Source: Chitinophaga pinensis | Lineage (GTDB): Bacteria; Bacteroidota; Bacteroidia; Chitinophagales; Chitinophagaceae | Direction: 5' to 3' | Assembly (NCBI GenBank): GCA_945860605.1 | Contig: CAMAQL010000010.1 | Location: 1-39,102 of the forward strand | DNA length: 39,102 bases | Part shown: one piece after another, positions 33,677 through 39,102 of the stretch | How the letters are laid out: every line of letters begins with the position of its first letter | Position numbering within the stretch: the stretch's first letter is position 1 | Notes under the pieces: generated by a model | Told to the model about the DNA's origin: nothing | Seen by the model: only the letters and a program-made list of their open reading frames with translations | Database searches by the model: none | Program-made: the position numbers and the translations under genes

Positions 33677-35869
33677 TTAAATTCTTAATAGTCCTGCTTT
33701 ATGCAAGGCATTGATTGGTTTGTTGTCCCAGAATAAATCAAAGTCTTCCAAACCTGCAGCTAAATAACTTGCCTTTATATCCGCTAATGGCAAGCCAGTA
33801 GAAGCATCCACATGTATGATTGATAATAAATTTACAAACCATTTTCCTTTCTCAGGATCTACATGAATTGAAATGGTATTTTTATTGGTTTCGAAACGCA
33901 GGTTCATTTCTTCCCACTTACTTCCCTTTTTTGTGCGTTGTACCATTGTGGAATTAGGCATGAGCCCTGTCCAAATGGCTTTATAGTTATTAGAACCAAT
34001 CTCTACGGCATCCAACTCTGTTTGAATATAATTTGGTGCAATACTTGTTTTAGGAATTTTAAATTCAAACCATTTTTGCAATGGAAATTCAAAACAAGCA
34101 CCATGCATGTAATTGAGGATGGCTTTTTTTAACCCATATCCAAAAATTTCATGGTTGGCTCCAGTCGTATCAATATGGGCAATATCATTGTTTGCAAAAC
34201 TGCCCACTGTATCGGATACTTTTTTCACTTTATAATTTTCTGGCGCTAAACCCACAGGGCTATGTGCCGTCATGGTAAATAAATGCCAGAAGGCAGATTT
34301 TAAAACCCCAGTTTCAAATAATTGACGCACCATCTCTAAGGAGTCCACCGTTTCTTGTACAGTTTGAGTAGGGAAGCCATACATCAAGTAAGCATGCACC
34401 ATGATTCCCGCGTCATTAAAGTGTTGACTCACTTTTGCTACTTGTGCCACTGTAATACCTTTTTGAATGAGCTCGAGTAATCTGTCCGATGCCACTTCTA
34501 ATCCTCCACTCACTGCAATGCATCCAGATGCTTTTAATAAAATACATAGATCCTTTGTAAAGCTTTTTTCAAAACGCACATTGGCCCACCAACTTACGAC
34601 TAGTTTTCGTTTGATGATTTCAATTGCCAAAGCTTTCATCAATGCAGGTGGTGCAGCTTCGTCCACAAAATGAAAACCGTTTTGACCTGTTTGCGCAATC
34701 ATCAATTCCATCCTATCTGCCAATAAACTAGCTGTAGCTGGTTCATAGGTTTTGATATAGTCCAATGAGATATCACAAAAAGTACATTTGCCCCAATAAC
34801 ATCCGTGTGCCATCGTTAATTTATTCCATCTTCCGTCGCTCCATAAACTATGCATTGGATTCACCAACTCAATCACAGAAATATACTGATTCAACCATAA
34901 ACCTTCATAGTCTGGCGTACCTAACTGATGTTGTTTATAGTCAGGCTGGATGGACCCATTGATATAGGTAACCACCCCGTTGAGCAAAGTAAAACAACGC
35001 TTTAAATCCTGTACTTCTATTTTACCATCAATGTGTTTAATCAATAATTCGATAGGTGTTTCTCCATCATCCAATGTGATAAAATCATAAAATTCAAACA
35101 CCCTAGGATCCGACAAAGAACGCAATTCAGTATTGGCAAAACCACCACCCATGGCCACTTTGATGGTTGGATGATGTTTTTTAATCCACCTACCACACCT
35201 TAATGAAGTATACAAATTACCCGGAAAAGGCACAGAAATACAAACCAATTTAGGTTGTACTTTTTGAATATGTTTTTCTAAAATATCCAATAAAATAGTA
35301 TCTAAATAAGTCACTGGCGCATTTAAAGCCGCATACAATTCGTCAAATGTATTCGCAGACCTACCCAAACTCTCGGCGTACCTGCTAAAACCAAAATGAG
35401 GATCAATAGTGTCTTTTATTAAATTACCTAAATCCTCTAAATACATGGTAGCAATATGCTTGGCCTTATCCTGCTTGCCCATGGCACCAAATGCCCAATC
35501 TAAATCATCCATTTGATCAAATGCATCCCCTTCTGGTAAAAAATTTCTAGAACATATAAGGTGTGCAATGGTATCTAACTTACCCTGTAAGAATAAAATA
35601 ACCTGATCGATGGTGTTAATATAATTATTTTCTAGCGCAAGTATTCTTTGACAGTTTGGACTAAGCTCCCATTCTTTAGAGTTGATAGCTTTAAATAATT
35701 TTGTAAGTCCTTCCTTATTAAAAATAGCCAAAGTGACTTCGATCCCAAGATCTGCTTGTACACTTGGAATGCCCTTGGTATTTAAAAACCCTTTGATATA
35801 AGCCGTTGCAGGATAAGGCGTATTTAACTGTGTAAAAGGAGGTGTAATTAAAAATACGGGAGATTGCAT
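33677..35869 (-). CDS. B12-binding-type radical SAM protein of unknown function
   Basis: A 730-residue protein. The N-terminal segment (LITPPFTQLNTPYPATAYIK, then QADLGIEV) resembles the start of a cobalamin-binding domain. About 150 mostly helical residues follow before VCISVPFPGNLYTSLRCG and VAMGGGFANTELR, the rest of a B12-like Rossmann fold. The DxHxxG cobalamin histidine motif is not seen. The radical SAM cluster ligands are Cys-357, Cys-361 and Cys-364 (GCYWGKCTFC), followed by a TIM-barrel part (VVSWWANVRFEKSF, SGGLEVASDRLLELIQKG, AYLMYGFPTQT). The C-terminal 200 residues match no domain I recognise. Such proteins often methylate or rearrange unreactive carbon centres, but no substrate is implied by the neighbours (TerC 4 nt upstream, MmcQ downstream). 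Confidence 0.85.
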   Translation of the reverse strand: MQSPVFLITPPFTQLNTPYPATAYIKGFLNTKGIPSVQADLGIEVTLAIFNKEGLTKLFKAINSKEWELSPNCQRILALENNYINTIDQVILFLQGKLDTIAHLICSRNFLPEGDAFDQMDDLDWAFGAMGKQDKAKHIATMYLEDLGNLIKDTIDPHFGFSRYAESLGRSANTFDELYAALNAPVTYLDTILLDILEKHIQKVQPKLVCISVPFPGNLYTSLRCGRWIKKHHPTIKVAMGGGFANTELRSLSDPRVFEFYDFITLDDGETPIELLIKHIDGKIEVQDLKRCFTLLNGVVTYINGSIQPDYKQHQLGTPDYEGLWLNQYISVIELVNPMHSLWSDGRWNKLTMAHGCYWGKCTFCDISLDYIKTYEPATASLLADRMELMIAQTGQNGFHFVDEAAPPALMKALAIEIIKRKLVVSWWANVRFEKSFTKDLCILLKASGCIAVSGGLEVASDRLLELIQKGITVAQVAKVSQHFNDAGIMVHAYLMYGFPTQTVQETVDSLEMVRQLFETGVLKSAFWHLFTMTAHSPVGLAPENYKVKKVSDTVGSFANNDIAHIDTTGANHEIFGYGLKKAILNYMHGACFEFPLQKWFEFKIPKTSIAPNYIQTELDAVEIGSNNYKAIWTGLMPNSTMVQRTKKGSKWEEMNLRFETNKNTISIHVDPEKGKWFVNLLSIIHVDASTGLPLADIKASYLAAGLEDFDLFWDNKPINALHKAGLLRI

Positions 35870-35873
35870 ATGC

Positions 35874-36563
35874 TTACTTTACCGTCTTCATTTGAATGAT
35901 ATCAACTACAAAAGCAAATGCCATTGAAAAATAAATATAGCCTTTAGGTATTGACAGATGAAAGCCTTCTGCAATCAATGATAATCCAATCATCATCAAA
36001 AAGCTTAATGCTAATATTTTAAAGGAAGGGTGTTTTTTGATGAAAAAACTAATGGGCTGTGAAGCAAAAATCATGATCACCACGGCCACAATAACCGATG
36101 TATACATAATCCATAGCTCCTGTGCCATTCCAATGGCTGTAATGATAGAATCGATCGAAAAAACCAAGTCTAATAAAATGATCTCTAATAAAAGTTTTTT
36201 AAAACTACTGGTTTTTGGAACAGTGGGTTCTCCAGTTTGCTTAGCTAATTCTGTTTTATGATAAATCTCGACTGTGCTTTTATAAATTAAAAAAAGACCA
36301 CCTGCAATTAAGATCAATCCTTTACCAGAAAAATGAACGTCAAATAGGATAAATAATTCTTGATCTAATTTTAAAATCCAAGAAATTAAGGTTAATAAAA
36401 TTAATCGCATCACCATGGCTAGACCTAATCCCCAATACCTTAATTTATTTCTTTGACTATCCGGTAATTTATCGGATAGAATAGAAATGAAAATGACATT
36501 GTCTATTCCTAAAATAACTTCTAAAGAAATTAAGGAGATTAATGGGATGATTGCATCTAGCAT
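35874..36563 (-). CDS. TerC family integral membrane protein
   Basis: A 229-residue protein with about seven membrane segments and the TerC signatures SLEVILGIDNVIFISILSDK near the N terminus and LDLVFSIDSIITAIGMAQ in the middle, each with the conserved acidic residue within a membrane helix. TerC/Alx-type proteins are linked to metal (manganese, calcium) export and to metalation of exported proteins. The gene is followed after 4 nt by the radical SAM gene. A -7 box stands 20 nt upstream of its start. Confidence 0.92.
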   Translation of the reverse strand: MLDAIIPLISLISLEVILGIDNVIFISILSDKLPDSQRNKLRYWGLGLAMVMRLILLTLISWILKLDQELFILFDVHFSGKGLILIAGGLFLIYKSTVEIYHKTELAKQTGEPTVPKTSSFKKLLLEIILLDLVFSIDSIITAIGMAQELWIMYTSVIVAVVIMIFASQPISFFIKKHPSFKILALSFLMMIGLSLIAEGFHLSIPKGYIYFSMAFAFVVDIIQMKTVK

Positions 36564-36583
36564 ATATGTGATTTTTACGAATA

Positions 36584-36591
36584 CAAATATA
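36584..36591 (-). promoter_or_regulatory. -7 box of the terC promoter
   Basis: TATATTTG on the minus strand is an exact TANNTTTG match, 20 nt before the terC ATG, in the 69-nt gap after the IDO-family gene. No TTG is seen at the -33 distance. It suggests that terC, the radical SAM gene and mmcQ form a transcript separate from the IDO-family gene. Confidence 0.45.
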
Positions 36592-36632
36592 GGTATAGAA
36601 TGACTTTGAGCCTATGAAAGGTTCATTTAAAA

Positions 36633-38057
36633 TTACTTAGTATCATCATAACCAAACTTTTGATTCAAAGCAAATACTGCTTCTGCCGAAAAGTCGTTCT
36701 TATGAATTAACTCAAGTTGTCCATTGATCAATCCTTTTTTAGTAGGCAATAATTTAACATTATGCTCGAAAATAGCATTGGCCTCTTCTTGATCCGATTT
36801 GCCAATTTCATTGATAGCGGTGACTACATCTTCCATCTGACGAATAACAGATAAAATTTGATTTGGGATCCAAGATGTAATTGGAGTGCCGCCTGTAGCC
36901 ATCGCATATTTCGTATTGGCCATGATATATTTTTGAACAAACTGCCAATGTCCATTTCTGAAATGATAAATTTCTTCTAAAATGCCTAATAAATAACAAA
37001 GACCAGTGACGTCTTTATTTTCAACTAATTTTCCCATCAAACCCTTTGGATGTAATGTCTTCATTGAATTTTCAAGGTCTTTGAAAAAGTCTTGCACACA
37101 GGTTGGTCGGTATAATCTAAGGTCTAGTAAATATTTTGTGAGTTCGTTTTCTGGATAATAAAAGATCACCCCAGAAAAAATATCTTGCATAGGAATAATA
37201 TCATCCTGTGCCCCCGTTTGTCCTCTAAATGCTTTTGGCTCATCCCATACATTTTCATACACCACGCCATCGCCAAATAATTCCGTATTGCCTTTAACAC
37301 CCATTATGAAAATTCTAAAATCATTGTATCGTTGCCATCTAGAAGCCTTCCACATCTCTTTTCTACGCTCATTCATTTGCTTCATTGTGGACCAATTCTT
37401 TTCGAGCAAATCTCCAACTGATTTTGCGCCACCATCTAATGCCTGGATGGTCTGCATCACAGTGCCAACTAAATTGGCCGAAAACCTGTTGATATCTACA
37501 TGCAACATGATAAAACCAACCTCATCGGGTTGTCCTGAAAAACGGTTACACATGGTAATGTTTTCCCAATTTAAGTCTCCAGCTTCGTCTAACTTTTGGT
37601 AATTACCTAATGAGTAAGCGTAATGATAATCTAACCATGCAAACACATTTAATTTATCAGCTACTTTACAAAAAGGCTGTGCAATATTTGCAGGTAAAAA
37701 ATTTCTAGCTTTCCCGTATTTCCCGTCCTTTCTAAATTGTTGGAAAGAAGGCTCTAATAGATAGGCTGATGCTAAAAAACTATAGGATCTAAATAAAGCT
37801 TGTAATACAAAAATGTCTTCCTCTTTTTCAACCGCATCTACATGATTTTTAATTGCTAAAGTAGGTGCAACAATCCCATCCTCCGTATTTAAATAGCCAA
37901 ACTCGTTTTCATTTAACACCACAGGCATATTGTCTAACACAGCTTGTAAGTCCGCATACATACTTGGTAATTTTACCATCGGCGCTTTTACTGGAAGAAA
38001 CCCATGCGCTGCACTCACATTAAAAAAGCCATCGCTATAATTGGATAAAATAGACAT
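36633..38057 (-). CDS. Indoleamine 2,3-dioxygenase family heme protein
   Basis: A 474-residue protein with IDO-family landmarks. VFAWLDYHYAYSLGNYQ lies in the N-terminal part. The distal-side loop is AFRGQTGAQDDIIPMQD (compare FRGGxxAQS..P..D of IDO). The proximal heme segment is HFRNGHWQFVQKYI, where His-370 is the likely iron ligand. IDO enzymes open the indole ring of tryptophan with O2 to give N-formylkynurenine. The S-to-D changes after GAQ and the moderate length make substrate specificity less certain; it could use another indole. No kynureninase or other pathway gene is adjacent. A pterin dehydratase-like gene (also linked to aromatic amino acid metabolism) lies two genes upstream. 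Confidence 0.75.
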   Translation of the reverse strand: MSILSNYSDGFFNVSAAHGFLPVKAPMVKLPSMYADLQAVLDNMPVVLNENEFGYLNTEDGIVAPTLAIKNHVDAVEKEEDIFVLQALFRSYSFLASAYLLEPSFQQFRKDGKYGKARNFLPANIAQPFCKVADKLNVFAWLDYHYAYSLGNYQKLDEAGDLNWENITMCNRFSGQPDEVGFIMLHVDINRFSANLVGTVMQTIQALDGGAKSVGDLLEKNWSTMKQMNERRKEMWKASRWQRYNDFRIFIMGVKGNTELFGDGVVYENVWDEPKAFRGQTGAQDDIIPMQDIFSGVIFYYPENELTKYLLDLRLYRPTCVQDFFKDLENSMKTLHPKGLMGKLVENKDVTGLCYLLGILEEIYHFRNGHWQFVQKYIMANTKYAMATGGTPITSWIPNQILSVIRQMEDVVTAINEIGKSDQEEANAIFEHNVKLLPTKKGLINGQLELIHKNDFSAEAVFALNQKFGYDDTK

Positions 38058-38123
38058 AATTGATTGTTTAAAATTGAATGTAGTTGGGGCTCAAATTAAG
38101 AAATTTATTGCAAAAGGAATGTA

Positions 38124-38807
38124 TTAAAATACGTCCAAATCCGACCCATTTACAACGGGTCCAGCATACTTTGACTTCAACTCATCCAATAAGCTTTGCA
38201 AGCTGTTGCCAAAAGTTAATTGATGGTTGAGTATGAGTAATTTTGGCTTTACTTGATTGGCAATATTAGCCAATTGATACGTTGAAGTATGAAACGTGGA
38301 ATGATAATCCTGCCATCTTTGTGTGCGTTTTTTTAAGCCAACGTCAGAATACACTTCGTGCACTAAAATGTCACAATCCTTTGCGTATTTAATTAAGTTT
38401 TCACTGTAAGTGCAGTCCCCAGAGACAACAATTTTTTTATCCTTGGTTTGAAACACAAATCCAAATGCATTGTCCCATTGACCATGTTGTACATTAAATG
38501 CAGTCACGGTTAAATTGCTATCCTTATATATTTGCCCTTCCTTGATTTCATTTGTATATACTTGATAAGCAATCGCATCCCCTTTTTCTAATCCATTAAT
38601 TCTGATAGCTATGTCTTCCTTATAAGCACTCATTAAATCATCTGTCATTTTTTTTATGCCAGTAGGTCCATATATAGCGATAGGCGCATTGCGGTCTAGA
38701 ACAGCAGGCGTTAAAATAATATCGGCCAAGCCTATTGTGTGATCGGAATGTAAATGTGTAATGAATAATGTTTTTAATTGCGACGCCTCCAATGAAGGGA
38801 ATCCAAG
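38124..38807 (-). pseudogene. Metallo-beta-lactamase-fold (RNase Z/arylsulfatase-like) hydrolase lacking its N terminus
   Basis: The open frame (228 codons from just after an in-frame TAA to the stop at 38124) has no ATG before the metal motif; only a TTG at 38792 could start it. The first residues run straight into KTLFITHLHSDHTIGLAD, the MBL zinc motif HxHxDH. Later ligands are present in VVSGDCTYSENLIKYAKDCD, LVHEVYSD and LILNHQLTFG. In intact relatives about 60 residues precede the HxHxDH motif and form the first beta-strands. Here only 46 nt separate the open frame from the stop of the upstream gene, so those residues are not encoded. It is best read as a 5'-deleted gene, probably inactive; a TTG-started partial domain is less likely. 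Confidence 0.7.
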
Positions 38808-38853
38808 TTAACCTAATTCTTATTAAGGGCGTCATTTTCAAATGCAAAGGGTA

Positions 38854-39096
38854 TTAAAATTTAATCTTATTGACGGCACTAATAAACCAGTGACATTTTT
38901 CTGAGACAGTCCCTTTTTCATAATCAGTGATATACACTTTTACAAAATTATAATGAATATGTATTTCAGGATGATGGTCTAATTCAATGGCGATTTGCAT
39001 GACTTGATTTGAGAAAGCAACCACTTCATTGTAGTCATTAAACTTGAATGTCTTTTCTAGTTTATTATTGAATTCATTCCAATCTGTATTAGTCAT
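38854..39096 (-). CDS. Pterin-4a-carbinolamine dehydratase-like protein (divergent)
   Basis: An 80-residue protein with the PCD core: FNDYNEVVAFSNQVMQIAI followed by ELDHHPEIHIHYNFVKVYI. PCD regenerates the tetrahydrobiopterin-type cofactor used by phenylalanine hydroxylase. The signature HHPE is intact. However, the position of the third catalytic histidine (STH in characterised enzymes) reads TDY here, and the following Asp is Cys (SEKC). Two active-site residues are therefore replaced, and the protein is short. It may have lost dehydratase activity or serve another role. The ATG at 39096 lies 6 nt from the window edge, so upstream context is not visible. Confidence 0.85.
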   Translation of the reverse strand: MTNTDWNEFNNKLEKTFKFNDYNEVVAFSNQVMQIAIELDHHPEIHIHYNFVKVYITDYEKGTVSEKCHWFISAVNKIKF

Positions 39097-39102
39097 TTGT
39101 CA

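Noticed and set aside
38638..38847. 69-codon minus-strand frame upstream of and overlapping the MBL gene, considered as its missing N terminus by frameshift
   Set aside because: Its translation has no MBL features (no glycine-rich first strands), and the 60-nt gap is too short to hold the missing part.
1..39102. CRISPR array, transposon, prophage, toxin-antitoxin or defence system
   Set aside because: No spaced direct repeats, transposase, integrase, phage or defence-type genes were recognised; nearly all sequence is accounted for by housekeeping and transport genes.

Overview
The window looks like an ordinary chromosomal stretch of a low-GC member of the Bacteroidota, most likely Chitinophagaceae or a close relative. 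The reasons are several promoters with the Bacteroidota -7 box TANNTTTG, weak or absent Shine-Dalgarno sequences, a YebC protein starting MGRIFEVRK, a fused E1 alpha/beta 2-oxo acid dehydrogenase, a malic enzyme fused to a phosphotransacetylase domain, and a small exported protein with a C-terminal [10 protein letters not shown] motif. The family assignment is inference. No phage, transposase, CRISPR array, rRNA or toxin-antitoxin pair was found.

Layout. (1) 1-3350: the 5' part of gapA (minus), a tRNA-Glu with a good promoter and a bidirectional terminator, then an exported GH65 glycosidase flanked on both sides by minus-strand gene debris: a 30-codon C-terminal remnant on the left and the first third of a Sua5/YrdC gene on the right. 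A LysR regulator follows. (2) 4238-17682: a run of nine minus-strand genes with mostly very short gaps: secA, deoC, an M20 amidohydrolase, maeB, an MlaE-type permease, then after a 70-nt gap an exported D-aminoacylase-like amidohydrolase, a DUF1611/DgcN protein, a dipeptide-epimerase/DgcA-like enolase-superfamily enzyme and an APC amino acid permease. The last four form a coherent module for scavenging D-amino acids or peptidoglycan fragments. (3) 17856-23036: plus-strand atpG, scpB, lysA, an MlaF-type ATPase, an exported thioredoxin-like protein and mdh. (4) 23115-27416: a minus-strand transport and envelope cluster (GltP-type symporter, DedA, MFS, GT9 glycosyltransferase). (5) 27564-30170: a plus-strand cationic amino acid permease, yebC and a small exported protein that appears to have lost its ATG. 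(6) 30203-39096: fused E1 dehydrogenase (minus), a DUF1573 protein (plus), then minus-strand genes: a 54-codon basic protein, MmcQ/YjbR, a B12-binding-type radical SAM protein, TerC, an indoleamine-dioxygenase-family protein, an N-terminally truncated metallo-beta-lactamase-fold hydrolase and a divergent pterin carbinolamine dehydratase.

How they work together: amino acid acquisition and turnover is a repeated theme (two APC permeases, a GltP-type symporter, the D-amino acid module, M20 amidohydrolase, E1 dehydrogenase, IDO-family enzyme, PCD-like protein). The rest is central metabolism (gapA, mdh, maeB, lysA, deoC) and cell maintenance (secA, atpG, scpB, yebC, Mla-type lipid transport). The most interesting points are the D-Glu/N-acyl-D-amino acid operon, the probable ATG-to-ATA start of the protein after yebC, gene debris around the GH65 gene, the truncated MBL gene, an unlisted 54-aa basic protein, and a stable hairpin abutting the lysA start.
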